A stretch of DNA of 64,000 nt from Amaranthus tricolor (GCF_026212465.1 NC_080059.1:11276311-11340310), one strand, 5' to 3'; numbered from the stretch's first letter, positions 47,369 to 60,452 are shown. Numbers and translations: made by a program. Notes: generated by a model not told the origin, from the letters alone.

Positions 47369-50300
47369 ATGCCACCCTTTTTGAAAAGGTCCGTGCCAAG
47401 AGGAAACTCTGACCGTGTGCTTCGAAACCTAGTTAAGGCCCTAGCTGGCGCAAGGAATCTGAGGCAGAAATCCTTGGAGGTAAGGGCTTCATCAATTAGT
47501 AAGAAAATAGCCCAGAGTAAACCCTCGACTTATCATGGAAAAGGTGAACCTTCTATGCTGGAAAACTAGCTGAGAGAATTTGACAAGCTCTTTAGTGTGG
47601 TGAGATGTCCTGCTGAGCTCATGGTTGACCAAGCCGAGTTTTCCTAGTGGAAGACGCTGATTATTGGTGGACACATAGTAAGATAAGGTTGATATCAGAA
47701 AACGATGGTGACTTAAGCTGGGAAGGTTTTAAGGGGGCGTTAAGGGATCAGTTCTATCCGCTTCATGTGAGGAAGGACAAATCAAATGAGTTTGCTAGGT
47801 TCGAAATGGGAAACTTAACGGTGGATGAATATTATCAGAAATTTATGGAATACCTGAAGTTTTGTCCTGAGGATGTCCCAACTGAGGGAAAGAAAATTCA
47901 GCGTTTTGAATTAGGTCTATCGTATGAGATTCAAAAGCACATTGAGACTGATAGATTTGATACTTTAGACCAGTTATACAAGAGAGCTGCGCAGATTGGA
48001 AATGTTATTAGGAAAGAAAAAGAGAAGATGAGCCATAGCGGGGAAAAGAGGAAAGAACCCATGCTTCAGAATGATATGAATGTGGGTAATCAAGTCCAAA
48101 ATCAATTTAAGAAGCACAAACCGTTTGGAGGCTTCCAGGAAAAAGGTTTCCACTCTGGTCAGAACAACAAGAGTGGGGGAAATTTGAGACTAGAGGCTAG
48201 AATGCAGAAGCCTTTGTATGATCGCAATGGGAAGGAAAGAATTTATAATTGTAGGAGATGCCAGAAGAATCACCCAGGAAGGGATTGCCGGGGTGCGTTA
48301 GTGGACTGTTCTTACTGTGGTAAGCCGGGCCATAGAATGTATGAGTGTTATACTCGCATAGGACAACAAGAGCTGCAAGGGGGAAGTCATAGAGGCTTCT
48401 AACAACAACTTCTCAATAACGGACGGAGTAGTAATGAAGCTGGAAGGGGGAACCACAATGGTGGTAGTTTTGGCCGAAACTTGGGAGGTGCCTCAAACCC
48501 TAGGTTTCCGGGAAATCACTTTGGTGTCCAGCAACGACAGGGGAATGCTAGAAACGAGAATTTCTTTTCAAGCGAACGTGGTAATCAAGGAGGTGTTACT
48601 ACTTCTACTCAGAATGATGGCAGACTTTCAGCGGTTAATTCGAGGGAAGCAGCGCAGGCGTCGGATGTGGTCATAGGTACGTTTTGTATTAATACAAAAT
48701 CCGTTAAAGTACTTTTTCATTCTGGTGCATCGTGCTCGTTTGTTTCAAAGTCTAGAGTTAAGGACTTAGAATTGGAGAACCCCGAGGAAACATCTTTTTC
48801 AGTCGCTACTCCTTCTGGGGAGATTTTTCATTGTGATACGCTGTTCCGTGAAGTGCTGGTTAAGATAGGAAAAGTAAAATTTCCAAGTGATTTATTTTCT
48901 CTAGAAATGGATGATTTAAATGTAATACTTGGGATGGATTGGCTAAGTAGATATAAAGCGATAATAGATTGTGAAGAACAGTCGGTGACTTTAAGTGGAC
49001 CCAGGGGGGAGAAGGTTAAATATAGGAGTCTTCCTAAGGGACCGAGGATAAAAATCGTATCGTCATTGAAGGTCAGGAAGTTAATTAAGCAAGGGCAACC
49101 GTGGTTTCTGTGTAGTATAAGTAAGGTGGAGGAGCGGGAGGTGCGACTTGAGAACATTCCGGTGGTCTGTGATTTTAGGGAAGTTTTTCCAGAAAAACTT
49201 CCTGGTATGCCGCCAAGAAGGGACGTGGACTTCTCGATTGACTTAATCCCTGGGACAGGGCCAATTTCAAAAGCCCCTTACCGAATGGCCCCAAAGGAGA
49301 TGGAAGAATTGAAAGTCCAATTGGAGGAGTTATTGGAGAAGGGTTATATAAGACCCAGTGTGTCGCCTTGGGGAGCCCCGGTGTTGTTAGTAAGGAAAAA
49401 GGACGGAACAATGCGTCTCTGCATTGATTACAGAGAACTTAATAAGGTCACTATTAAGAATAAGTACCCATTACCACGGATCGATGATCTTTTTGATCAG
49501 TTACAAGGGGCAGGAGTCTTTTCCAAGATTGATCTGCGGTCAGGGTATCATCAGTTACGTATTAAGGAGGAGGATATTAGTAAATCAGCTTTTAGAACCA
49601 GATATGGACACTTCGAATTCACCGTGATGCCTTTTGGGTTGACCAACGCACCGGCAGCATTTATGGGGTTGATAAATCAGGTTTTTAACGCGTATCTCGA
49701 TAAGTGTGTGGTGGTGTTCATTGATGATATTTTGGTATATTCTAAGAGCCAAGAAGAACATCGAGAGCATTTAAGGATAGTCTTGCAGATTCTGCGAGAG
49801 AATCAGTTGTATGCTAAGTTTTTTAAGTGTGAATTTTGGTTAGAGCAAGTGGCTTTTCTAGGTCACATTGTTTCTAAGGAAGGAATTTCTGTTGATCCAG
49901 CAAAAGTAGCAGCTGTTCGGGACTGGTCTACACCTCGGAATCTTACAGATATTCGAAGTTTCTTAGGATTATCAGGGTACTATCGTCGTTTTGTGAAGGA
50001 TTTTTCTCGTATCGCTCGTTCGCTAACATCCTTGATGAAGAAGGAGAAGAAGTTCGAATGGACTGAGGAGTTTGAGAAGGCATTTCAGTTGTTGAAGGAG
50101 AAGTTAACTACAGCCCCTGTGTTGACCTTACCTGATCCATCTTTGGAATATTCCGTCTACAGTGACGCTTCCAAACATGGATTAGGTTGTGTTTTGATGC
50201 AAGATAGGAAAGTGGTGGCGTATGCTTCGCGTCAACTAAGGGCTCATGAGGTGAATTATCCAACACATGACTTGGAATTAGCGGCTGTGGTTTTCGCATT

Positions 50301-52028
50301 GAAAATTTGGCGACATTATCTTTATGGTGTCAAATACAAGGTCTTCACGGATCATAAAAGCTTGCAATTTTTGTTCACTCAATCCGAGTTGAATTTGCGC
50401 CAACGACGTTGGTTAGAACTTATCAGTGATTATGATTTGGAGATTTCCTATCACGAAGGCCGTGCGAATGTAGTCGCTGATGCTTTGAGTAGAAAATCGA
50501 TGCATTCAGTCTCAGCGTTAATAACCTCTGAGGAGTTGTGTAAGGAGTTTGGGAGAATGAACTTAGAGATAATCCAAGAAGGGGAATTGGAAGCCAAGTT
50601 GAGTGCATTGTCTATTCAACCTACCTTTTTCGAAGAGATTATGGCTAAGCAACTGGAAGACCCAAAGTTCATCAAACTTCGGGAGCAGATCAGTGAAGGG
50701 AGAGCTGAAGGTTTTACAATTCATGAGGACGGTAGTCTTCGTTTTAAAGGACGATGGTGTGTATCGGATGGGTGTGACTCCTTGAAGGAAAAATTATTGA
50801 ACGAAGCCCATTATTCTAGATACTCGGTTCATCCTGGTGGAGACAAGATGTATCAAGATTTAAAATGCATGTTTTCGTGGTCAGGTATGAAAAAGAATAT
50901 TGCAGATTTTGTTTCCAAGTGTTTAACGTGTCAAAAGGTTAAGAGTGAACATCGAAGACCAACTGGGTTACTGCAACCTCTAGAAGTCCCGGTATGGAAG
51001 TGGGATGACATTTCTATGGATTTTGTTTTAGGTTTTCCACGAACTAAGGCTGGCAATGATACTCTTTGGGTTATTGTGGATAGGCTTACTAAGTCTGCAA
51101 GGTTAATTCCGATGAACTGTAAGTGGGATATAGAACAACTTGCTCGTGCCTACATTAGATACGTTGTTGATATCACGGAATACCTCATACTATTGTCTCC
51201 GATCGTGATACTCGATACTTGTCACATTTCTGGAAATCTTTACAGCAGGCTTTGGGAACCACTCTTCTTTATAGTACGTCTTTTCACCCTATGACGGATG
51301 GTCAGACTGAACGTGTCAATCAGATACTAGAGGACATATTGAGAGCAATAGCCATGGAATGGCAAGGTTCATGGGATGAACATTTGGATTTAGTAGAATT
51401 CTCTTATAATAACAGTTATCAGACAACGATTCAAATGGCCCCGTTTGAAGCACTTTATGGTCGTAAGTGCCGTAGTCCTGTATGTTGGGATGATTTTACT
51501 GAATCTGTCACCTTAGGACCTGATATGCTTGTTCAAATGACTGAGCAAGTAAAGTTAATTCGCGATAAAATGAAGGCAGCCCAGGATAGACAAAAATCAT
51601 ACGCCGATCTCCGACGTCGGCCTGATGAGTACGAAGTAGGCGACAAAGTTCTACTCCGTGTGTCTCCGATGAAAGGTGTGGTTCGTTTTGGTGCTCGTGG
51701 GAAGTTAAGACCGCGTTTCATTGGTCCCTATGATATTGTGGAACGGATTGGGAAGTTAGCTTACCGGTTAGCGCTGCCTAATGCGTTGGGTAAGGTTCAT
51801 GACGTTTTTCATATCTCCCAGTTAAAATGTTATGTTGCGGCTTCTTCGCATGTCTTAGACCCGGAGCCGTTAGAGCTTGATGAGAGCCTAACCTATGAAG
51901 AGCAACCTGTTCAGATTTTAGATAGTAAGGTTCGCAGTACTCGGCGAAAGGATGTTGCAATGGTTAAGGTTCTATGGTCAAATCATCGGTCACAAGAGGC
52001 AACTTGGGAAACAGAAGCTTCCATGTGA
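47369..52028 (+). pseudogene. Ty3/gypsy gag-pol polyprotein, Tekay/Del-like chromovirus, disrupted
   Basis: One long gag-pol frame, as usual in this clade. Order: gag from ATG 47369; CCHC zinc knuckle (CSYCGKPGHRMYEC, ~48307-48348); protease around 48715; reverse transcriptase with FIDD (~49720); RNase H ([10 protein letters not shown], ~50157); integrase zinc-binding region (~50805-50935) and core (~51010-51330); chromodomain-like C-terminus (KVLWSNHRSQEATWE, ~51968-52012). Breaks: TAG at 47567, a frame change near 47640, TAA at 48400 and a one-base loss near 51166 seen by comparison with 42188. The protease active-site triplet reads HSGA where family members have DSGA, so the catalytic Asp is lost. 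The copy is not autonomous. Confidence 0.92.
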
Positions 52029-52244
52029 GAGAAGTATCCGTACCCTTTCCCTCATGTTAGTAAGTTACGGGGACGTAACTTTTTAAGGGGGGTCGAAAGC
52101 GATAGGATTTTTCGCGCGTTGAGTTATTTTGATCTAGTTTCTTTTGTTGTGTGCTTGTTTTGTCGTTTTTGTGTGTGTGGTTGTTGTGTGTTTTGTGTTT
52201 GTACGTTGAGGTTTTTGGGTCAAAACCTTTTTAAGGGGGTAGTC
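52029..52244 (+). other. 3' non-coding region and polypurine tract of the Ty3/gypsy element
   Basis: About 215 bp between the pol stop and LTR 2. Two purine tracts are present: TTTTTAAGGGGGG (52079-52091) and CTTTTTAAGGGGG (52227-52239), the latter six bases before the LTR and the better polypurine-tract candidate. The same arrangement occurs ahead of LTR 1 (43108 and 43251). Confidence 0.6.
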
Positions 52245-53450
52245 TGTAACACCCCGATATTTTTCCGATATATTTAATGAATTACTAGTATTATTATTAT
52301 TATTATTCTTTTTAGAAGAGTATATTTTTATTTGTTATTGGGTTAGACCATGAGATTTCAACTCTTTAAGGCAATTAAAAACCATTTTAAGCCCAAACAT
52401 TTTTCCCTAACCTATCTTTATTTTTATAAAAAAAAAATAAAATAAAATAAAAGAGGGAAATGTTGAGAGTTGCCGGCCATATGGGAAAGATGGGAGAATT
52501 TGTAACTCCTTGTGAGAATATTAAAAGATCAAATTAATTGCCTTGAATAATTATTTCCTTAATTCCTTATTTCCTTATTTCTTTTTTTCCTTAATCCTTT
52601 ATTTCCTTAATCTTCCTATTACCTTAGTCTCATCATTAGCATTCTTCTTTCAAAACTCTTAGAAAACTCAAGGAAAAAAAATATTCTTCCTCAAACTCCT
52701 TCTACAAACGCCTAGTATCATCATCCTTCACCAATTGGTGTTTTGTTCTTTTGCAAATTGTGAGTAAAATTCTCAATCTAATTTTATTTTTAAGTTTTAA
52801 TTTAAATTTCTATGATTATTATGTGTTATCTTATAATTTATGATTAGTTTATGATTTAAAATTCATGTATGAAAGTGTGATGTACTTTTCTATCTAAATT
52901 AATGTATGGTTTTTAGGGTTTTAGATATGTTTATATGTGTGTGAAGGATTTGTTTGATGAATGATTGTAAAGTATATATATAAAAAAAATGGATGCTCAT
53001 AGAAAAATGTATTTGGTGTTAGAAATTTATTTTATTGATTAATAGGAGGAATTTATAATGTTGCTAGAGAAATATTTAATGAAATGACAAAATTCCGTAG
53101 GTTTTAAAAATGGTGAAAAAAAGGTGTTTTGGAACATTTTTGGCTTTGAAATTAGGTTAAAAATACTTATACTATGTTATAAATTATGGAAATTGGTACA
53201 CGGGGGTTTTGACGCCTTCCGAACGCAACGGTGAAGTCAGATTTTCAGTTTGACTGTTTTAAGTTGTGTTTCTTGACAGATTATGCATGTTGTCCTGTTT
53301 TGTGTGTTTACCATGTTATAGTATGTGATGGATGTTCATGATGTGTGTGGTATTCTAGGTGTGGGTGTAATTGTATGTGTGTGTGTTATGGTTGATTTGA
53401 AGAAAGTGTGTATGTGTGCTTATTTCCCAAATACGATTGAATCTTGTAGG

Positions 53451-53653
53451 TGTAGGAAATCAGTAGGAAATCAAATAAAATCAGAAATATTCTTTAGAGA
53501 TCAGCATATTGTATTTTAGGCAGTATATTATTCAGCCCTTATTTCATTCCTAAATTAGATTAAGAATGTAATTATATAATGCATGTAAATACTCAGAATA
53601 AGTGAATGAATTAAGCCTTTTGACAACCAAAAACGCTTCTATACAAAATCACA
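53451..53653 (+). repeat. 5' LTR of the copia element
   Basis: 203 bp, TG…CA. It differs from the 3' LTR at three positions (G/T in CATATTNTATTTT, G/T in TTAANCC, C/T in GCTTNTATAC). Confidence 0.95.
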
Positions 53654-53709
53654 TGGTATCAGAGCCGAAGGTGGTTCCTGATATGATGTGGCTCACATGT
53701 GAGGGAGAG

Positions 53710-53976
53710 TGTTGGAAATACTTCACATGTGAGATAAGATACCACATCGATAAAATAGTGGGTTGTTGACTTGCATATATAGTGGGTGAGCTAATCTTCC
53801 TACTACCATATGGTTTTGGGAAACAATAAACCTCACCGAGTGTATGTGCAAGTCAACGCTCTTGACTCGTGGATTTGTAGGCTCGAGTCCACGGGTCTCC
53901 CGTGTCCGCACGAGTGGGCCGCGGTGAAAATCATGTGACGAATTGTCACAACCTAATTTAATATGGTATCAGAGCC
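53710..53976 (+). repeat. LTR-like cassette with second primer site in copia leader
   Basis: A 241-bp stretch from TGTTGGAAATAC to GAATTGTCACA (53710-53950) is preceded by a purine run (GAGGGAGAG) and followed 13 bases later by a second TGGTATCAGAGCC (53964-53976). It therefore has the order polypurine tract, LTR, primer site of a different retrotransposon, inside the leader of this one. It includes a Pol III B-box-like motif (GGCTCGAGTCC, ~53880). Its origin is uncertain. Confidence 0.5.
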
Positions 53977-54041
53977 TTAGGGTTCAGATCCAGAAAACCC
54001 ATAAACCTTTGAAGGACTCATCATCTACCTTCTTACCTACA

Positions 54042-57000
54042 ATGGCAGACGAAAACCAAAACATAAACCAGCAGCTCATTTCAGTTGCTCAAATGGAACA
54101 AATGTTCCAATATTTCCAGCAATTAAACAAACAAACCAATTCCACAAACGAACCACAAACAACTGACTTACGGGTCGCAGAAAAACTAACATACCACAAT
54201 TACACCAAATGGTGTAAACTTATTCAAATCGCTATCGAGGGCAGAGGACGTCTCAATCACATCATCGACGTACCTTCCGAGCCCATAGCCTCAAATTACA
54301 TACAATGGAAACAAAGGGACTCAGTAGTTTTATCTTGGATTATATCCAATATCGATTCAAACCTAGTAAATCAATTTCTTGATTACACTACGGCGTGGGA
54401 ACTCTGGAAAGGGATCGAAACACTCTTAAACAGTGGAAGGGATGAATTGCAAATTTTTGACCTTAGTAGTAAAGCAGCAAACTTAAACAAGAAAATGACA
54501 CAATCGAAGTGTATTACGGCAAGCTTAACACACTCTGGAAAGAAATCGATCGACGGATGCCAAATCCGATGAAATGTTCTACAGATATCACAACATTCAA
54601 TTCATTCATCCAGAGACAACGGCTTTATCAGTTTTTGGCCGGCATAAATGACAGTCTAGATGCAGAAAGGAGACAAATACTAAATCAAGACCCTTTACCA
54701 ACTATTGAAATGGCGTACGCTATGATTCGTCGAGAATTAGCACGACGTGGTATCATGAGTACCACCTCATCATTAGGAGGAAATCCTTCAGAGATTGGTA
54801 AGGGGCTTGCAATCAGAGGCCGGTCAGAAGCTTCACTCCGGCGTGATAATGGAGATCGGACATACCTCAAGTGCACCCATTATGGCGGTTCAAAGCATAC
54901 AAAAGAGGGGTGTTTCAAGCTGATTGGGTACTCGGAATGGTGGGAAGAACACAAGCTTCGAAGAGCCGTCACCAAGGCCACGGCTTCCTGTACCGGCGGC
55001 AAGGCTAATCTAGCCACTGATCTCTCCAGTCACCGGCAAACACCAACTGAGAACACCATCAATGTCCAAGATCCGACAAGTAATACAAGTGGTAAGAACA
55101 ATTGCAGTGAACAGCCCAGAAATCATGAAAACAAGGAAGAGTCCAGAAGGGACTCAAGTAGTGAAGAAGAAACCAGAAGCAAAGAGAAGGACGGAGGAAG
55201 AGAGAGAAAATGGGAGGAGAAACTTGCCCTAAATACTCCTTTTTATAGGGAGTGTAAACCTAAACCCTTACCCTTACCCAAGCCCACTCATTTAAACGGC
55301 CCACATAATAAACCCAATTCCAAAGGTTTATTTTGTGAAAAAGGGAATAATTTTACATGGATTTTTGATTTTGGGGCAACTGATACAATGACCTATGACC
55401 CAAGTGATCTCATCTCTCAAAAACAGACCCTTCATCATAAAATTCAAACTGCAAGTGGTGATTTTGTTAATGTTACTAAAGCTGGATCGGTTGCCATTTC
55501 CCCTTCTCTACAACTTAATAATTGTCTTTTAATTCCGAAATTAACACATAAACTTCTGTCTATTAGTCAGTTAACCAAGGAATTACATTGTACTGTTCTC
55601 ATGACCTCTACTTGTTGTATTGTGCAGGATGCTCAAACAGGAGCGATCATTGGGCGTGGTACTGAGAGAGGAGGATTATACTATGTGGATGAGGCTGGTC
55701 ATAAAGGTCATACATCGCTTGCTCGTCGATCTCCTGATCACCAACTACGAATGTGGCATAGACGTCTTGGACATCCTTCAGTGGGTTATTTGAAACGTCT
55801 TTTTCCATCTCTTCATAGTTGTAATAATTCTTTGGACTGTGAATCCTGTGTGTTAGCTAAAAGTCATAAACATTTCTATTTTCCTAGCTTATCCCGGACT
55901 CATGAACCTTTTATGTTGTTACATTCTGATGTGTGGGGCCCCGCTCCTGGTTTTAACTCTCAGGGTTTCTCATACTTTTTTATCTTTATTGATGATTGCA
56001 CTCGCATGAGTTGGCTTTATTTTTTAAAACACAAATCTGAAGTCTTTGATGTGTTTGTTACCTTCTATAACATGATTGTTACTCAGTTTCATACTCACCC
56101 TCAAATCCTTAGATCAGATAATGGGGGGGGGAATATGTTAATCTAAACATGAAACAGTTTGCTAATGATCATGGCCTTATACACCAAACTACATGTCCTG
56201 ATACCCCCCAACAAAATGGTGTGGCTGAGCGGAAAAATAGAACCCTTCTTGAGATTACTCGGGCTCTCATGCTTGAATCTCGGGTTCCTGCATCTTATTG
56301 GCCAGAAGCCCTTGCCATCGCCAACTGCCTCACCAATCGTCTTCCCACCAAAGCTCTAAACTTCCAGACTCCCCTTAATGCTCTTAAAACACATCATGAA
56401 GTCCCATCTTCTCATTCTCTTCTTCCTGGGGTTTTTGGGTGTGTTGTGTATGTTCATTTACCCGTACGGAGTCGTAGCAAACTTGAACCCCCGGCTGTCA
56501 AATGTGTTTTCTTGGGATATGGCACTACACAAAAGGGATATCGATGTTTTGATCCCATTTCTCACCGGATGTATATGACTTTAGATTGTGAGTTCTTTGA
56601 GGATTCGTATTATTTTGCCCCGCTTCGATCTCAGGGGGAGAACCGTAGTGAGGATCTAAGCTGGCTCATAAGTCCTAGTAGGATAGATCCAAAAGAGCAA
56701 GTAGGTTACACCACCGACACTGCCTCTGAAACTCTTGAAGATCTTACTCTCCAGTCCACTCCTGCTCCTGAGCATCCTGATTCTTCTGAATCACCTGAGG
56801 TAATGGGTAATACTTCTGATAATATGATAGTTAATAATGAAGATACAAAATCCGGTGTTGAAATTAACAATGATCAGAATGTTGAGATGTCTAACAGGTA
56901 TGAATTACCTCCGAGAATAACAAGGGGTGTTCCTTCAAAGAGGTATGATCCAGAATATGAAGCAAAACGATCTCGATATCCCACAGACAAAAACAATGTT

Positions 57001-58593
57001 GAATCTTTAGCTCAGATAGCATTAGCCTTTAACGCATCTCTGTACTCTAATAAGATACCCAGAAATGTGGAAGAGGCTCTTCAAGATCCTGAGTGGAAAA
57101 AGGCAATGGAGGAGGAAATATCTGCACTTCTCAAGAATGAGACTTGGGAAAAATGTGAGCTACCCAAAGGGAAAAAGGCAGTAGGGTGCAAATGGGTGTT
57201 TACTATCAAATATCATGCAGATGGAACTATTGAGCGTTACAAATCACGGCTTGTGGCAAAGGGATATACTCAAACATACGGTGTTGACTACTCTGAGACT
57301 TTCTCACCAGTAGCCAAAATTGATACCATCCGGGTCCTTTTCTCGATAGCAGCAAATAAAAATTGGCCCTTACACCAATTTGATGTAAAAAATGCTTTCT
57401 TACATGGTGAACTAGAAGAAGAAGTGTATATGAAACCTCCTCCAGGATTCTCAGAAACATACAACATAAAAGAGGGGTGTAGACTCAAGAAAGCACTATA
57501 TGGTCTCAAACAATCTCCTCGTGCATGGTTTGGGAAGTTTACATCTGCTATGAAGAAGTTTGGGTATACACAAAGTAATTCAGATCACACATTGTTTCTT
57601 AAGAAAAGAAAAGATCGGATTACATGTCTAATCATCTATGTGGATGATATGGTGATCACAGGTGATGATACAGATGAGATACAGATATTGAAAGAAAGAC
57701 TGTCAGGAGAATTTGATATGAAAGACTTGGGAAACCTAAAATACTTTCTTGGCATTGAAGTTTTACGATCAAAAAGGGGAATCTTCATTAGCCAAAGAAA
57801 ATACATTCTAGATCTCTTGGCAGAAACCGGAATGCTTGATTGTAAATTTGCAGATACACCCATTACAACAAACCATGGGTTACAGATAATTGAAGGAGAA
57901 AAGTCTACAGATCATGATCGTTACAGGAGATTGGTAGGAAAACTCATTTATCTCTCACATACTAGACCAGATATCGCATATGCAGTAGGCGTAGTTAGCA
58001 GATTCATGCACAAACCACAAGTTCATCATATGACTGCTGTTATGCGAATACTGAGATATCTGAAGAAAACCAATAGTAGGGGACTTCTGTTTCGAAAGAA
58101 TGATAATTTGGATCTCCTAGCTTATACCGATGCAGATTGGGCTGGTGATAGAGACGACAGAAAATCAACTTCAGGATACTTTACCCTAGTTGGAGGAAAT
58201 CTTGTCACTTGGAAGAGCAAGAAATAAAAGGTAGTAGCACTGTCTAGTGCAGAAGCAGAGTTTCGGGGAATCGCAAAAGGTATCACTGAAATTCTATGGA
58301 TCAGGAGACTTCTTGGGGAATTAACCTTTCCACAGAAAAGACCATGTAAAATATTCTGTGATAATCAAGCAGCCATCAGCATCTCCAGTAATCCCGTACA
58401 ACATGATCGAACAAAGCACATGGAGTTTGATCGACACTTCATCAAAGAAAAACTTGAGAAAGGTGTTATCGATCCACAGTTCGTTCGGTCTAAAGCACAA
58501 CTTGCAGATATTCTCACCAAAGCTGTTTCTACAGAAACTTTCAACAGCACCATATGCAAGTTAGGTCTCGCTGAATCCTACGACCTAACTTGA
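54042..58593 (+). pseudogene. Ty1/copia gag-pol polyprotein, disrupted
   Basis: The likely start is ATG 54042 (MADENQNINQQLIS). Order: gag with UBN2-like capsid region; knuckle (KCTHYGGSKHTKEGC, ~54862) in which the second Cys is Tyr; protease motif WIFDFGATDTM (~55358), with Phe in place of the usual Ser after the catalytic Asp; GAG-pre-integrase (MWHRRLGHPS); integrase core; reverse transcriptase (YVDD, ~57638); RNase H (YTDADWAGDRDDRKSTSGY and later ADILTK), ending at TGA 58591-58593. Breaks: a frame change near 54500, a run of nine G at 56123-56131 that shifts frame inside the integrase DNGGEY-type motif, and TAA at 58225 in place of a Gln codon after WKSKK. Not autonomous. Confidence 0.92.
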
Positions 58594-58600
58594 GGGGGAG

Positions 58601-58803
58601 TGTAGGAAATCAGTAGGAAATCAAATAAAATCAGAAATATTCTTTAGAGATCAGCATATTTTATTTTAGGCAGTATATTATTCAGCCCTTATTTCATTCC
58701 TAAATTAGATTAAGAATGTAATTATATAATGCATGTAAATACTCAGAATAAGTGAATGAATTAATCCTTTTGACAACCAAAAACGCTTTTATACAAAATC
58801 ACA
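58601..58803 (+). repeat. 3' LTR of the copia element
   Basis: 203 bp, identical in length to the 5' LTR. It starts directly after GAGGGGGAG and ends ATCACA before the GTAGG target duplication. Confidence 0.95.
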
Positions 58804-59807
58804 GTAGGAAGTCGATTCGTGACCGGGAATTGAATAGGACGCTTGAGAGTTGATTATCTTGCTTAAGGTACGTACACGCAGCGAAGTTTGCATTTAGTCC
58901 GATGAATCATATATTAATGGTAAACAAAAGTAAAGTATGGTTATGAAGTACGAATAATGTTATCTTCCGAACAAATAATTTTGATACATTGTTTTGATGA
59001 GCAGAGGTAGTATGACCTCACTAACCTTAAAGTGGACGTAGTATGACGTTAATTGGTGGAAATGAATTACTCGCGGTATATGGAAGCATTATGAGCCACC
59101 GCGGGGGTATGCATACGTAACCATAGGCACCGAAGTAAGGCGAGTGTCTATGGTAGAGACTTGCTTAGGGGTTAGCTTCTCCTAATGTAATGTCTCACTT
59201 ATGGAGATTGGAGTTGTACCGGCAGTATGGCTGGATAGTGCAGCAGTATGGCTGACTAACTCTTACATGAAATTGATTATTCTTTATTAGCGTGATCGAA
59301 GCGTATTTTCTTCAAACTGACAGCTATTAAATTAAATCTTTCTCTTGTTGTAATTAATTATTTTGGTATGCGACGTTTGCTGACGTGTATTTTTGGTCTT
59401 AACGATCCTGCGATGATGTCGTTTCCTATATGGGCAATGACTAGCAGTATGTTAAGTTGCAGGTCTGGGGAGTGAGGATTGTCCCTTGGAAAAAAAAATC
59501 GTTAGGATACAGAAGTCTTGATAAAAACTTCTAATAAAGTTTAAAGAATATTTGGTTTTATGAGGCGATTTCGTTCTCGAGTTGTAATAAGTAGATTTAA
59601 TTTTTCGTTCTTATCCGCTGTTAAGAATTTCTTATATCTAGTAGTTCATAATAAAACTAATAGAACTCGATCCGCAAGCTTCCCTAAATTTCAAATCCGT
59701 TTTATAACTGCCTTCTAACATCCTGGTTTGACTCGGACGATATTTACCTTGTTTTTAAAAGGTCATCTTCTCTTTTCGTACGATCTGAGTTATTCCGAGA
59801 TGTTACA

Positions 59808-60452
59808 GATATATTTTATCATCTATATATGTCTTAAAAATCTAAAGGATGGATTGTTGGTTGTAATGATGGGGTTTTGAAAAATAAGATATTGTCATTT
59901 ATTTCGCCTACACACATTTTTAGGTTCATTATTATTTTATTCAGTGTATTTCGCTCATAGAAAAATTATAGACAAGGTCTGGAGAATTAAAGACGGTTGC
60001 AACTCATACCTATAAAGGAGAACACGGCCAAAAGAGTTTCCCGGCTCGAGAAAGATAAAGAATCGTCACTACACGGGAAAGATAAATTAAATGTCTATAA
60101 ATAAAATAAATAAGCATAATCAACTACAAAATAAAGGAAAACAAAAAAACTAATGATAAAAGAAACAAGAGAAGCAAGAGGGCAACAACATTTTTAGGTT
60201 GTTACCGATAAATATTTATTATCCACAGTTTGCATTATTTAACTTAAAAAACTTTTAATCTCTCTATTTTTTTCTTTCAATTTACTTTTTACACAGTTAT
60301 CAAAGTAACGTTTGAGCTTTAATATCTCTAAATACGCATTTTAAAAGATTATAAAAAATATATGATAAGAAAAATATAAATTAAGACGAATCTAACGAGA
60401 TCTCACATGGATATATTTTATCATCCATAAAAGGTAAGTGGCGTCGGTGACA
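59808..60452. repeat. Copy of the ~601-bp repeat unit at the right edge of the retrotransposon cluster
   Basis: It resumes the unit interrupted at 41582 (GATATATTTTATCATC, TTGTCATTTATTTCGCC, CTACACGGGAAAGATAAATTAAATG, GTAACGTTTGAGC at 60306). Near 60425 it jumps (ATCATCCATAAAAGGTAAGTGGCGTC) straight to the 5' leader of the decarboxylase, skipping the TATA-box region that copies A and B keep. Confidence 0.75.

Larger units (their letters stand above)
53451..58803 (+). mobile_element. Ty1/copia retrotransposon nested in the gypsy LTR
   Basis: A complete 5,353-bp element with 203-bp LTRs (53451-53653 and 58601-58803; TGTAGGAAAT…AAAATCACA), primer site TGGTATCAGAGC directly after the 5' LTR, and polypurine tract GAGGGGGAG just before the 3' LTR. 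It is flanked by the 5-bp target duplication GTAGG (53446-53450 and 58804-58808). I count three differences between the LTRs. LTR 1 of the gypsy element shows the undisturbed target (CTTGTAGGAAGTCG). Confidence 0.96.
52245..59807 (+). mobile_element. Ty3/gypsy LTR 2, split by a nested Ty1/copia element
   Basis: LTR parts at 52245-53450 and 58804-59807 together align along LTR 1 (43267-45723) and end in TGTTACA. The copia element sits between them, after CTTGTAGG. LTR 2 is followed by GATAT, and the host repeat continues as GATATATTTTATC. The original target duplication cannot be tested because the left end of the whole cluster was deleted at 41583. Confidence 0.9.

Noticed and set aside
53860..53905. 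tRNA gene in the copia leader (B-box-like GGCTCGAGTCC)
   Set aside because: No acceptor stem, D arm or convincing anticodon arm could be drawn around the motif.
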